The notes under the pieces are model-generated. The model ran no database searches and had not been told where the DNA came from. It worked only from the letters and a program-made list of their open reading frames with translations. Below, piece after piece: positions 1 to 52,958 of a DNA stretch of 64,000 nt; position 1 is the first letter of the stretch; the number at the start of each line of letters is the position of its first letter. Location: NCBI GenBank assembly GCA_023974075.1, contig JAMFTG010000219.1, positions 1 through 64,000 of the forward strand. Reading direction: 5' to 3'. The translations under genes were made by a program, and so were the position numbers. The DNA comes from Chaenocephalus aceratus (lineage: Eukaryota; Chordata; Actinopteri; Perciformes; Channichthyidae).

Positions 1-818
1 CATCCTCTAAAATCAAAACTGCTGAATATGTCTTATGTTTGACAGCCCCAGAATGAACTTATTTCTGTATCCGGCTTGATTCAAGATGTAACACCATCGG
101 CGCTAACAATGGCAGCTTGAGGCTACTCATTTGTAGTTTTCAGCTCACAGATGTAACGGTGAGGCAGCAGAAAGACTGATGGTTGTGTGGTGGGGGAAAC
201 AAAGTGCCAATAAGCTGCAATTGTGGTGTTGTATCAGGCTTCAGGTGAAGCGTGGCCGGTGGCTGGATCTTTGGTAGGGTCAGCTGAAAGCCCCAGAGAG
301 GCTCTGTTGTGTAGAGAAGTGCTAGAGTGAGATTTCTATCAAGGATTTACCTTTTGGGGGCTGGGGTAGGCTGCTCAGTTGCCCCTAGCTGGTCCATCAA
401 AAAGTTTAGTCCACTTTTAAGTGTGGCTCAGCCAATGTTTTCTTTAGTTTCTGTGCAAACCAGTAGCCGTTGAAAGCAGGACACAAGGGGAGCATGGCTA
501 AAGTCTGAGGAGATGTATTACCAACAGCTTTAAACGTCTCTGCTGAGCTCATACTTGTGCATCGCACACACAAATGAAGGTGAAGCAACCCATACGTATG
601 GCTCGATAAGACTGTGGCTATTCAGTGAAGGTCCGTGCTCTGCTCCTTTGTTCCAGCAGGCAGTTATATGTATCTAGCTCCATAGTAATCCTTAAACCAG
701 GGATAAGGATTTGGCTGCTTACAAAAATCAACAAGTTCTGCGAATCTGCTCAGTTTCTTTGCATATGTTCCCAGGTCATGAGCTGGGTGCAGCCCTTCCG
801 GTCATTCAGCACCAAGCC
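1..818. other. No recognised feature (upstream, non-coding)
   Basis: I see no exon of rev3l or another gene, no tandem repeat and no clear mobile-element end. Short open frames here lack codon bias and splice support. Confidence 0.5.
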
Positions 819-1411
819 TAGGGCTTGCACGATATATCGTGTCGCGAACGATAATCGCGATATGCACATGCACGATATTCACATCGCGTGGACGTGCAAT
901 TTTTATTTTTTAGGATTGTGATGTTAAGTAGGCAAAATTAACTCACAACACGTCATGTTACAATTATTTTGCTGCTTGCTACCAAAGGGAAAACGTGCGC
1001 GACCCTCATGTCAGGGACCTGAGTGAGTGACATGCCGGCTCTGCACGCACAGCAAACCACCGATCACCAATCACATCTCCAAAGCACACGGACCGGGTGA
1101 TCAAAGGTAGAAACACTGAGTAAAGTAGTTTCATGTGTTTCTCCAGGCAGGCAGTTCGGCGCTGCTAACCGAGCTAGCTCAGCTTGTTGCTCTGATAACT
1201 TGAGATCCAGACGTCAGTGACTAAAATCCTTCATCCGGTTAAATATAGTTAAAAAAATACCAATTTTATAGCATTACAGTTCAAGAAAGGATGGTTTGCG
1301 GGGAAAAAAACGGTCTTTTCCTCAATGCCTATGTTTTCATATCGCAATATATATCGCAGGGGGGGGGGGGGAAATCACAATGTCAGTTTTTTCCAATATC
1401 GTGCAGCCCTA
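819..1411. mobile_element. hAT-type MITE (cgata-rich family)
   Basis: The ends tagggcttgcacgata and tatcgtgcagccctaa are imperfect inverted repeats typical of a fish hAT family with tagggctgcacgat termini; the copy at 22258-22883 belongs to the same family. Flanking octamers accaagcc and accagtgc agree at only five of eight positions, so the copy is old. It contains a G12 run near 1360 and no transposase frame. Confidence 0.75.
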
Positions 1412-2040
1412 ACCAGTGCTGAGAGCAATTACAATGTTTACCCATAACAGGTATGGCTGTCTAACGGCATTGCAGTGTGAAACTATGGCTGGTTACCAGG
1501 CAGAGCAATTCGACTGAGTTGGCCCCCAAGAAGAAAGTCAGCAGCAAGACTCAGTCAGGACTGATGCGAGAGAACCACTAAGATTATGCATGTACAGTGT
1601 TAACAGCAAAGGGGACATTATAGATAGGTTAAGGCATACATCAGATGAGTGGACTAACATGTTAAAGGAAGTATTATAAAAGTAAGTGAACATATAACAA
1701 CAAAAATAGTGGGGGTGGGGAGGCTGGCACGTTTGGCAGAGTGGACAAGAGGTCCACTCTGCCTCAGCGCTCCTCCCTCTGAGATAAGCCCATGCCTCCC
1801 TCATTCACAGATCTTCCAGCCCAAAGGCAGACAGGAAACTGCACATGTAGCGAGGGAACACACACAGCACGCTGATTCCTACCTCGCTCGAGTGAAACAA
1901 TCTGCTCTGATTGAAGTCTGTCGTGGATGGAGATTCAAAATGTCGTTCAAAAAGGTGTTGGTTAGCTTGTTTATCTCCTGCTGTCTGTCAGGGGCTTCTG
2001 CTTTACCGTTGCTTAGCGACTGCAGCAGAATCCAACATTG
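1412..2040. other. No recognised feature
   Basis: No exon or mobile-element end is seen. The + strand frame through this stretch runs into the (GT)n tract and is not a credible protein. Confidence 0.4.
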
Positions 2041-2410
<370 letters not shown>

Positions 2411-3805
2411 ATGAAGTCTTGTTTTTCATGTGTGCTGTCTCATGCGTCTTTGAGGTAAACAGATGTATGATCTGACCCAGCTTGACCTCGATGTTTTGAA
2501 TTGTTGAACTTCAAAGTCCTTTGAAGCTGCGGTGTGTAGAGGAAAAAAACCAGTACTTGTTGTCAGGATCTAGCGCCGAGGCCGGCCCTGAGAACGCGTT
2601 GGAGTGGAAGGGGCATGTGTGTGCAGTGGAGCAGCAGCGCCCTGCTACCACACTGGAACAAATGCTGCTTCAAAGATAAGTAAAAAAAGAATGAAAACAA
2701 GGTTGTTTTCACTTGTAATAAATAAAAATAATTCTGCCAATAGAACAAGTGAACATTTGCATGGTAAGATTTCTTGAAATGAGATGGTTTATATTTGACC
2801 AGAATCAGGAAATGTTACTGTCCAATGAACATGTGAAAGAAAACGTTGCACTCACTAAATATTAGACACTGGACAACATTTCAAGTTGTTGTAGGTCAAT
2901 GCTGAGATGAAGCCGGCAGAGCCGCTCTCCTGCTCCACACCGCCTCCTCCTGTCCTAGCTAGCCTTTTCTGCTGCAGGAGGAGAGGAGTGAGGAAGCAGC
3001 TCAGATATTTCTAAGCCTTTGTTTCATTTAGCTGCAGCTGTTATGATCTCTTATGTAACTTGATTGAACATGCAGGCTCCTCCAGCGGTCTGAAGGTGAG
3101 AGCTGTGCCAGGCTGACTGCAGCTGTTCACCTCGGACGGCTCGATGCAGTGTGTCTGGGAGTGATGATGTCACACCACTTTTCTTATAAATACTGTATCT
3201 CCCTCTCTCTTTAGCAGCTCACCTCACTTCACATCTCTCAAGACCCCAATTGACTCCGTCCACCCACAATCCTCTCTGTTTAGGAATTGAAGCTAAAGGG
3301 CTGCTTTGGCACCTGCATGTCTGTCATAAATCATGGTGTTCCAGTCGTGTCCCTCTCCCCATCTGTGTGCTGCCTGGGTCAGGAAGTGTCAGGGAGGGAC
3401 GCTATCTGAGGCTTCAGCTGCTCAGCTTATGTGTGTGTGTTCAACTGACACTTTGGCACTGCATGCTGGGAAAAAAAGTGCAGAGGATTTAGTCAAATTG
3501 CCCTGTAATACTACCGTACATTTTGATGTGACAACATAAAAATCCGATTAGTGAAGTGTGACGTTTTTCTTTTGGCGTGTCCTCAATTTCTCAATTCCAT
3601 TTGTTTTTTTTGTTGTCTCAGTTGGCTTTCTCTTTTTCCAAGTGCAGATATTGAACATGGTAGAAATTAGCCCAATATAATCATTACCTTATTCCGGAAA
3701 TGTGATTCTTTTGGTTTCTTTTGTAACAGTTGTGCTTAATGTTTGAGATGCACTATGGCCTATTGATTAAAGACTACCTGATTACTGAACAATGCAAGCA
3801 GTCTT
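2411..3805. other. Non-coding; includes a dispersed repeat at about 2728-2890
   Basis: At 2736-2850 the words ctgccaatagaacaag, gaacatttgc, taagatttcttgaaat and caggaaatgtt recur in the same order at 19724-19880, so this is a dispersed repeat of unknown class. The rest shows no exon or element ends. Confidence 0.5.
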
Positions 3806-4425
3806 AGACCCCGTCTACACGGAGAGGAAACGGGTTGTATCCGCTACAGTTCTCTATCGTATATAGACGGTTCATCCACACGAAGCCGACACCAAAACGC
3901 GGATAACGATAATGGCTCCCAAGGTGGTAGATCTACGGACGAAACGCTCTGGGGGGCCAAACAGCTCCGTGTGTACGCCCTATACAGGGGTGGGGAACCT
4001 CCGGGCAGTGTACGGTCTGCGAGACCATTTGATACGCCCCTCGAGGTCATTTTTTAAACACACGCAAAAAATATTAAGAAATCGAGACCACAAAAAAAAT
4101 TAAACAAGCGAGTGCCTGTTTTTCCTGTCCAAGGTCATGGTCCTTAAACACAACACGAGCCTAACGTGTCATCACGTGGTATATGTCTCGTCTTAAATCA
4201 TGTCCACATAGATAGAAAACTAAATACATTTGCACACATCTTGTGTCCATATCTTTCTGTTTTGGTGGTCATGCCACAACCGTGCACGTGCATGCATGCA
4301 CGAGTCAAGGAGGTATCTTACGAGGTGAGATATCTGGATTAAGAGGTTGCTTTTTCTTTGCACAGCATGAAAGAAAGGCCAAATGAATGGGCTGTGATTT
4401 CAGTTTTTTTTAAGCAGAGGTTGAG
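3806..4425. mobile_element. Fragments of two MITE families
   Basis: At 3808 the motif ccccgtctacacggagagg resembles the termini of the 29796-32772 element. The segment at 3945-3984 (gctctggggggccaaac to gtgtacgccctatac) nearly matches one arm of the palindrome at 32545-32621. Immediately after it, caggggtggggaacctccgg at 3985 looks like a hAT terminus inserted exactly at the palindrome centre. No matching right end could be assigned. Confidence 0.5.
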
Positions 4426-4488
4426 TTCAATAATTTGTACGGCCTTCGGAGGATGTTGTAAAAATTAAAATGGAAAAAGGTTCCCCTG

Positions 4489-5254
4489 CCCTATAGATGA
4501 AAAGTATGGCCCCGCCCACTTTTGGGGGAAACAACTTGTCATTTGAATGGCGGTCAATACAAATTCTGAAGTTTTGCCAATCCGATCCAACATTTTGAAA
4601 ACCGTGGATTTTTGGATCTTCAAAGGGCCCGATTACTATGGCCAGACAGGCAAACAATTACATTAAATCATTTAAGATCGGCAATCGGGCTCGATATATG
4701 GATAAATAAAAATCAGTAGGAGAGGCTGTCATTTTGCCAGCTGTTACTCTCATGAGCGAGGCGGAAAACAATTGCCAAAAAGCTGCTGTCGTTTATTGCA
4801 CCTCAAACATTAAAAACAAATCCAGAGTTACGTGTTTCTGAACTTCCTCTAAGAAGAAAGGACCGTAAAAGAAGAGCTCCGTGGCTTCAGGCTTGATCGC
4901 CATTCAAATGACAGCGTTGGTTTCCCCCAAAAGTGGGCGGGGCAGTAAAGTGACGTAGATGTTACTCTCATCTATGGACATCTATAGCCTACTGCTATAT
5001 TTAACCATATATCGAGCCCGATCGTCGATTTCCAATGATTTAATCTAATTGATTGCCTGTCTGGCCATTGTAATCGGGCTCTTTGAATATCCAAAGATCC
5101 ACGGTTTTCTTAAATCTCTGATCGGATAGGCAAAAAACTTCAGAATTTACATTGACAATTTACACAGAAGTCAAATGACAGCTTTGTTTTCCCTCAAAAG
5201 TGGGCGGAGCCGTACTTTTTGCCCGGAAGTGACGCATGTTACTCATCTATACGA
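4489..5254. repeat. Fold-back (inverted-repeat) element
   Basis: About 215 bp from 4489 to 4705 recurs inverted at 5000-5254. Shared words include cgcccacttttg, accgtggat, ggccagacaggcaa and tcgggctcgatatatgg. A third partial inverted copy of the terminal piece lies at 4902-4945. The structure is that of a fold-back MITE; no coding capacity is seen. Confidence 0.8.
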
Positions 5255-5348
5255 TCATTTCCTGATAACGATGAAAGCCATAGCCCCGCCTCTCCCCACC
5301 TCTGCAGCGCCACTTACAGGCCCGGCATATGTACTACAGCGTCTCCAG

Positions 5349-6351
5349 TAGTGCTGGGGGGAAACGATTATTTCGAAAACGATTAATCGGGCGATTATTT
5401 GATCGATTAGTCGACTAATCTAACGATTATTTTGCTGTTGTTCAATTCATAAAAAACGTAATGTAAAAAAAAGTAATGTAAATTTTTTTTCTTTCACAAT
5501 ACTGTGTCTCAGGGGATCTTAATATTTAACAAACTATTAATGTGTTATACCAGATTAACGGAAATAATCTCAGTTAACTGAGGATACAAACCATGTTTAC
5601 CAAAACAAAACACAAGTCTCATAAGAAGCATCTAAATGACCCATGAGCGAAAAATGCTAACGGACATTGGCACAGAACTCAAGATAAAAGTACCCTTATT
5701 ACTTATCATAGCTGCACATACAAGATATCCGATTAAAGCTGAGACTCCACAGATTATGTAGGTATATAGTATCATCACTGAGTGATCCGGACTCGCGACA
5801 GGGGAAGCAAATACAGTCATCACAACACGTACCTTTACAGAGCTTCTAGGGAGATCGTCTCACCACCGTAGCTGTCAATCTGATCAAAAGACGTGTTCAA
5901 TGGCATTACAATGAGAAAACACGCGGCTGAATCGGTTAATCCATAGGTTTTTAACGTCTATGTATAAAAAAATGATTGAATTTATAATCCATAATTCCAT
6001 TTTTATGTAAAAATCGGGGAGCAAATGCTAGCTGCTAATGGTAGCCACCACAGTTTGTGTGATATGCCAACTCCATTTGGCAAAGACTGCAAATGACAAT
6101 ATCTTTGCGTTTTGGACTAACTTTAAAATATTCCCATGCTTTTGAAGACCTAGGGCGAGATGTTTTCGTTTGAGGGCTTCGTGCGCAATCTTGTGAGGAG
6201 GAGGTGGCAGCCGTTCAGTCTCCATTGTGTTTGAAGTGCGATTGCGAACGGCTTGTTGCTTTGTTTACACACCCACGTGTGTGTAGCGACGCGTCGACGC
6301 GGAAATATGTCGTCGACGATATTTTGAAGTCGACGCGTCACTCCAGCACTA
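5349..6351. mobile_element. hAT-type MITE with perfect 8-bp target duplication
   Basis: The ends tagtgctgg and ccagcacta are inverted repeats, flanked on both sides by gtctccag (5341-5348 and 6352-6359), an exact 8-bp duplication as hAT transposases make. The interior has gattaatcg- and cgtcgacg-rich sub-terminal repeats and no transposase. The site it entered is itself MITE sequence whose empty form is seen inverted near 7640. Confidence 0.9.
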
Positions 6352-6512
6352 GTCTCCAGCGGGTTGAGCGGTCTCGTGTGAACGGACACATTTATTGAGC
6401 CGATTGCGTGTGAACGGAAGACTTTTTTGATATCGAATTTGGTTCATTTTCGTTTCCGGACCCAGTTACATGGAAACGAAAATGAAAACGAACCGATGTT
6501 GATATCATAAAA
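6352..6512. repeat. MITE arm ending in a palindrome
   Basis: Continues the MITE interrupted by the hAT insertion. It carries gaagacttttttgatatcg and then a near-perfect inverted repeat (6427-6507): gatatcgaatttggttc and cattttcgtttcc returning as ggaaacgaaaatg and gaaccgatgttgatatc. The same sequence is present inverted at 7536-7660, so the two form arms around the dse-like fragment. Confidence 0.75.
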
Positions 6513-6667
6513 GTCCCTCCATCACCCTGTTCTGATGGATCAGATCTGCCAGCCAGTTCCCACTGCCGTTACGCAACACATAGCGGTCCAAGAAGACCAG
6601 CTGGCTCTCTGGCCCGTAGAACCAGTTGTAGTTGGAATCTGCAATGGCCACCGTCCGCTGGAATCCT
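6513..6667 (-). pseudogene. dse: Truncated dermatan sulfate epimerase (dse-like) exon between MITE arms
   Basis: On the - strand a TTTTCACCAG acceptor (ending near 6668) is followed by about 50 codons including [20 protein letters not shown] and [19 protein letters not shown] recognise this as the dermatan sulfate epimerase (DSE/DSEL) catalytic domain, an enzyme that converts glucuronic to iduronic acid in chondroitin/dermatan sulfate in the ER/Golgi. Similarity runs through HQNRVMEG and stops where the MITE palindrome begins; a TGA follows at 6505-6507. No other dse exon is seen nearby. The piece therefore carries a real intron-exon junction but is cut off inside the exon, as expected of a captured or decayed fragment. 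Identification is from memory of the family. Confidence 0.65.
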
Positions 6668-6925
6668 GGTGAAAACACAGGGGAAACTTTATTGGTGGAC
6701 CAAAAGACAAATAAAATGCTCATGTATGACTGTGTGATGAATGTGTGCAATCTTTGCCAATTCCAACAAACTACCACACAGAGCTCAGCACAAAGAATTT
6801 CCCCTGAAGTCACGGATATGTTACAAAGATGCTCCCCAGCAGGAACCTCAGCCCCCTCTGCTGTGACCCGGCTCAGTCCACAGCCCAGCGCAGATTGTTG
6901 GTACTGATTTTGTCTGTACTTATGT

Positions 6926-7535
6926 TACACCCCTTTCACACCAACGCGGTTCCAGGGCCGGTTCGGAGCTTGAAAAACACCGGTTTTTCCTGTTCACACC
7001 GCAGCGGAGCCGCCACCTAAGCTCCGGAATCCGGTTCGTTTCAAGCACCAAAAAGTTGTCGGTCTAGAAAGCAAGCACCGCATACGTCACGCTTATGTCG
7101 GAGGCGGGGGGGCATCAGTTGTAATGTTATACCATGGTAATTAATGCTGCAAAGCTGGGTATTTTGAGCTTGGCGCATGCAGAGGCTAACAACAGCTAGC
7201 TCTAATGCCATCGAATAGGACGTATATGTACCTTCTTTCTCCTACGGAATCGTCGTTGATGATGAACTTTTGAATGTAGCATGTAACGACTGTAAAGTTG
7301 GAAGTAAAGTCACGTCCCATTTCTTCCATTGCGTTTCGACAGAGCAAAACCAAAATGAGTAGCGCTTCAATACAATCGGACATTGTTGTTGTTGTTGGCT
7401 TTATGAACAGGCACGCAAATGGTTACGTCATGACGCAAACGATGACGCAATGACGCAGCACCAGTCGGGCTCTGAGCGGTGTGAACAGAGCGGGAGCTGA
7501 CCCGAAGAACCGGTTCCGAACCAGAAAAGCTCTAA
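6926..7535. mobile_element. MITE of the 'ttcacaccaacgcggttcc' family, right end unclear
   Basis: The left end cccctttcacaccaacgcgg and the following ttccagggccggttcgga match the element at 10505-11964. Internally gtgtgaacagagcggg and gaaccggttccgaacc mark a sub-terminal inverted part near 7480-7525. The matching terminal sequence is missing, so the right end is probably truncated against the neighbouring MITE arm. Confidence 0.6.
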
Positions 7536-7964
7536 CGAAAACGAACCGAATTCGATATCAAAAAAGTCTTCCATCCACACGCAATAGGCACCAGAAACGT
7601 GTCCTTCCACACGAGACTGCTCGACCCGCTGGAGACGCTGTAGTACATATGCCGGGCCTGTAAGTGTACTTCCGCCACAAAATACACCAAAAGCAGCGAA
7701 GAAGACTTCCTGAGCATGGTTGCCATGGTTGCCCTTCTGTTTATTCTCCGCGGTGGATTTAGCAGCAGAGGTGGGGAGAGGCAGGGCTCTGGCTGTTTCT
7801 CTTTTTCTCCCTCCCCGAGGCAAGCGTGTGCTCCTGCTGTAATTCTCTCCGGTAGTCCACCAGCAGATGAAAAACACCCTCCTCCCCGCCTCTTCCAAGG
7901 GACGAGGGAACCGTGCGGCAGAGTTTCCGGTTTTTTATGCCGGTCAACATGTCCGTTAGAGTTT
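7536..7964. repeat. Inverted MITE arm
   Basis: An inverted copy of sequence at 5290-5348 plus 6352-6450: gaattcgatatcaaaaaag, ccgctggagacgctgtagta, catatgccgggcctgtaagt. A related copy lies at 31960-32110. The uninterrupted ctggagacgctgtag here shows the empty site for the hAT insertion at 5349-6351. Confidence 0.75.
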
Positions 7965-8445
7965 AAATCTTACTTGCAGCAGTGTCAGAGCATTAGAATG
8001 TGAATATGTTGTTGTACAAACTCAACATTGTGTCGGGTCAAGCAAAGCTTTTAATATGTGTTTTAAATGATTGCAGAACATGTGTCGTGGCCTGATGTAA
8101 TGACATTATATAATTTGACAATATTTTCAAACTTCTATATCAAAAATGGAATGAAGTCTGAACTTGTGCTGTCTTGACAAAGTTGTATTTCTTACAGTAT
8201 TTTCTTATGAAACACCAATTGAATTAAATGATACGAAGAGTTTTAAGCTAAAACTCGAGCCACTAAACAAGAAACGTGATACATAAATATGGTAATACAT
8301 GTAAGTCAAACTAAAAGAGTGATGTAAAGGCCAAAGATTCTGTGAATAAAATGTTTAATTAGTTTCTGCATTTTAAAATGTTAAAGGCATTAGGTTATGG
8401 ATAAATGACATGTGTAGGCCTGACGTTGGTGTTGTTGTGTTGCAG
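7965..8445. other. Intron sequence before rev3l exon 1 of window; no other feature
   Basis: AT-rich, without repeats I recognise, ending in the TTGTGTTGCAG acceptor. No upstream rev3l coding exon is present here. Confidence 0.6.
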
Positions 8446-50200
<41,755 letters not shown>

Positions 50201-50216
50201 GTGTTCTTAATCCTCT

Positions 50217-50249
<33 letters not shown>

Positions 50250-50279
50250 ACACACACACACACACATACACACACACAC
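50217..50279. repeat. (CA)n microsatellite at a rev3l donor
   Basis: Imperfect (CA)n starting 17 bp after the donor of exon 19, with TACA interruptions. Confidence 0.9.
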
Positions 50280-50359
50280 CAGGGTTTCCGCTAGGATTTT
50301 TTCTTGCCGGTCAAATGTCCGGACAGAATTTATTTTACTGGACAAATGTTCATGTTTCA

Positions 50360-50756
50360 CGCGGATACAAGCGGCCGAGATGGGTTTTCCTCCGCCGGGT
50401 GGCTGGTGTCTCCCTTAGGGATAAGGTGAGAAGTTCGGTCATCCGGGAGGGACTCGGAGTTGAGCCGCTCCTCCTTTGCGTCGAAAGGAGCCAGTTGAGG
50501 TGGTTCGGGCACCTAGTTAGGATGCCACCTGGGCGCCTCCCTAGGGAGGTGTTCCAGGCACGTCCAGCTGGGAAGAGACCAAGGGGTAGACCTAGGACCA
50601 GGTGGAGGATTATATCTCTTCGCTGGCCTGGGAGCGCCTTGGGATCCCCCAGTCAGAGCTGGTTGATGTCGCCAGGGAAAGGAACGTTTGGGGCTCTCTG
50701 CTGGAACTGCTACCCCCCGCGACCCGACCACGGATAAGCGGAGAAGATGGAGGATT
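50360..50756 (+). mobile_element. RTE (Rex3-like) LINE 3' fragment with 11-bp target duplication
   Basis: The frame at 50420-50620 reads VRSSVIREGLGVEPLLLCVE, then LRWFGHLVRMPPGRLPREVF and PRGRPRTRW, the C-terminal end of RTE-clade reverse transcriptases. Flanks are ttcatgtttca at 50349-50359 and 50757-50767, an exact 11-bp duplication as made by target-primed reverse transcription. The surrounding sequence (cagggtttccgctagg at 50280 and ccgttagcaggtaattaccg later) looks like an older MITE into which it inserted. Confidence 0.9.
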
Positions 50757-50985
50757 TTCATGTTTCAATAATAATAATAAGAATTGTGTGGCAGAGTTTT
50801 CCGTTAGCAGGTAATTACCGGACTATGACCGGATATGCAATCGCTTCACTTTATAATCCTAACAGATCAAAAGTTCAGATTCATTTTTTCAATAAATGAT
50901 GCGCTTTCGCAAACAGCATAATTATTACATTCAAACAAACTACTTATAGTAGGTAACACGGGAGGAACGGAGCCTCTCTTTCCTT

Positions 50986-51197
50986 TCTCCCTCCCTCTCT
51001 CTCTCTCTCCTCCCTCTCTCTCTCCTCTCTCTCTCTCTCTCTCCCTCCCTCTCTCTCCCTCCCTCTCTCTCCCTCTCTCTCTCTCTCTCTCTCCCTCTCT
51101 CCCTCTCTCCCTCTCTCTCCCTCTCTCTCTCTCCCTCCCTCTCTCTCCCTCCCTCTCTCTCCCTCTCCCTCCCTCTCTCTCTCTCCCTCTCTCTCTG
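50986..51197. repeat. (CT)n tract bordering the Tx1-type LINE on its 5' side
   Basis: About 210 bp of ctct interspersed with ccct. It ends at ctctctg, directly followed by the 5' end of the LINE. Confidence 0.96.
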
Positions 51198-51417
51198 ATT
51201 GTGAGTGGACCGGTGAGTATAGCGGAGAGCGATCGTTTAAAGTTTTACAACTTTTCAAACCATTGTTTACAATTCATTTTTCTCTGGGTGATAGTTTATG
51301 TCTTTGTGCATCACTTCGCCGACTTTGGTGTTTTTTGGTGGTGTTGTTTGGTTGCACTGGTGAATTGTTTGTCTAATTGTTTGTCGAGCGGCTGCAGCTG
51401 CAGTCACGCCGCCAGGT

Positions 51418-52875
51418 ATGGCGTTCCGTGGCAGCTGCGCTGTGTTAGAGAAGCTGACTCGCCAACACGCCATCAAGCTCTCTCCACCTGTCGGTGTGTC
51501 GGTGGAGGAGTGTGGTCTGGCTGTGGGGGCTGTGGTGGGATATGGCAGAGTTAAATCTGCCTCCCGCATGAACAGTGCAGTGGTTATTTGTTTAGACTGC
51601 ACGGAGAAAGCTAACCAGCTGGTGGAGAGCGGGCTAGTGATTAAAGGGACGCTGTTACCCGTGCTACCCCTTGTCACTCCAGCTAAAAAGGTAATCATCT
51701 CAAATGTACCCCCGTTTCTGAGAAACGATTTGTTGGAGAGAGAGCTGGCTCGACACGGGCAGCTTGTGTCTCCCATTAAGTTGATCCCCCTGGGCTGCAA
51801 ATCCCCGCACCTGAAGCACGTTGTGTCTTTTAGGAGACAGGTGCTTATGGTCCTGAAAAAGGATGAAGGGGAATTAAATCTGACTCTTAAGTATAAAATT
51901 GATGATTTTGTGTATACTGTCCATGTTACGTCTGACAGTTTGAGATGCTATGGTTGTGGAGCGGCAGGACACCAGATCCGCGTGTGCTCGGAGAGGGCGG
52001 GTGACGCGCCCGGGGTGTCTGCGCTCGCAGCCGGCCCGACGGTGCCTGCGGCAGAGCCGCTACAGATTGCCTTGTCCGCGGCCGGGCCGCCGGTGCTGGG
52101 GTCCGTGCCCGCGGCAGAGCCGCTGCAGGTCCCTTTGCCTGCTGCCGGACCGCCGGTGATGGGGTCCGCGCCCGCGCAGAGCTGCTGCAGGTCCCTTTGT
52201 CCGCCGCGGGCGAATCAACGGTTGATTCGCCCGCGGCGGAAACGCCGGTGGTGGAGCCGCCGGTGGTGGAGCCGCCGGTGGTGGAGCCGCAGGTCAGTCG
52301 GTCAGGGGCAGAGCCAACGGTTTCACGCGTGGAAAGCACACAGGCAGCCGGTACACACAGTATCACACATAAGGACACTCAGGTCACACAGGAAGCAGAT
52401 AGTGAACACACTGCAGCCAGAGTGGCTGAGTCTGTTCTGGAGGATGTGGTAATGGATGAGGATTTATTAAGGTTACCTGTTAAAAGAAAAAAATGAACAA
52501 GTGAGCAAAGGAAGTGTGACTCAAAAAGGGAAGGTGTCAAAGAAGGAGTTGCTGTGTTCCTCCTCTCAGCCAGAGGGAGTCCCAGAGGACGCAGAGGACA
52601 GTGACAGCGAGTCATTCTTTGACATCGTTGAGGTAACACAGGGAGAGGAGTACTCTATCGAGAGGATCAGATCTTTTCTGGCGGAAACTAAGGGGTTGAG
52701 GTCGGTGAAGTTAGAGGATTTTTTTGGTGATGTGCAGATATTTCACAATGCTGCCAGGGTTCTCATGCGGCGCAAAGAAGCTTTAGGGGAACTTTTCTTC
52801 AGCAGCCCAGAGAAGGCTCGTTTAAAGAAGATACTTCAGAGGATTAGAGAGGAAACTGCAAAGAATTATGAATAA
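51418..52875 (+). pseudogene. Tx1-type LINE ORF1 (RNA-binding protein), frameshifted
   Basis: Starts MAFRGSCAVLEKLTRQHAIK and stays open in the first frame to 52452. Reading shifts near 52190-52200 to a second frame ending LPVKRKK and a stop at 52494. A third piece from 52501 (FFDIVEVTQGEEYSIERIRS, ending EETAKNYE) is the usual acidic C-terminal part. The knuckle CYGCGAAGHQIRVC (CX2CX4HX4C) lies at about 51946-51987. A run of PVVEPPVVEP repeats near 52240-52290 is low complexity. ORF1 proteins of this group bind the element RNA. Confidence 0.88.
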
Positions 52876-52958
52876 GTACATCTTGGTTTTATTTTTTATT
52901 TTTTATTTATCTTCAGCCAGGTTTTTTGATTTTGTTAGGATGCAACTATAATTTCATT

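Noticed and set aside
50944..51258. Arg/Glu-rich open frame on the - strand
   Set aside because: Translation of the (CT)n tract next to the LINE. The Ser/Leu-rich frame at 57180-57630 is the same artefact.
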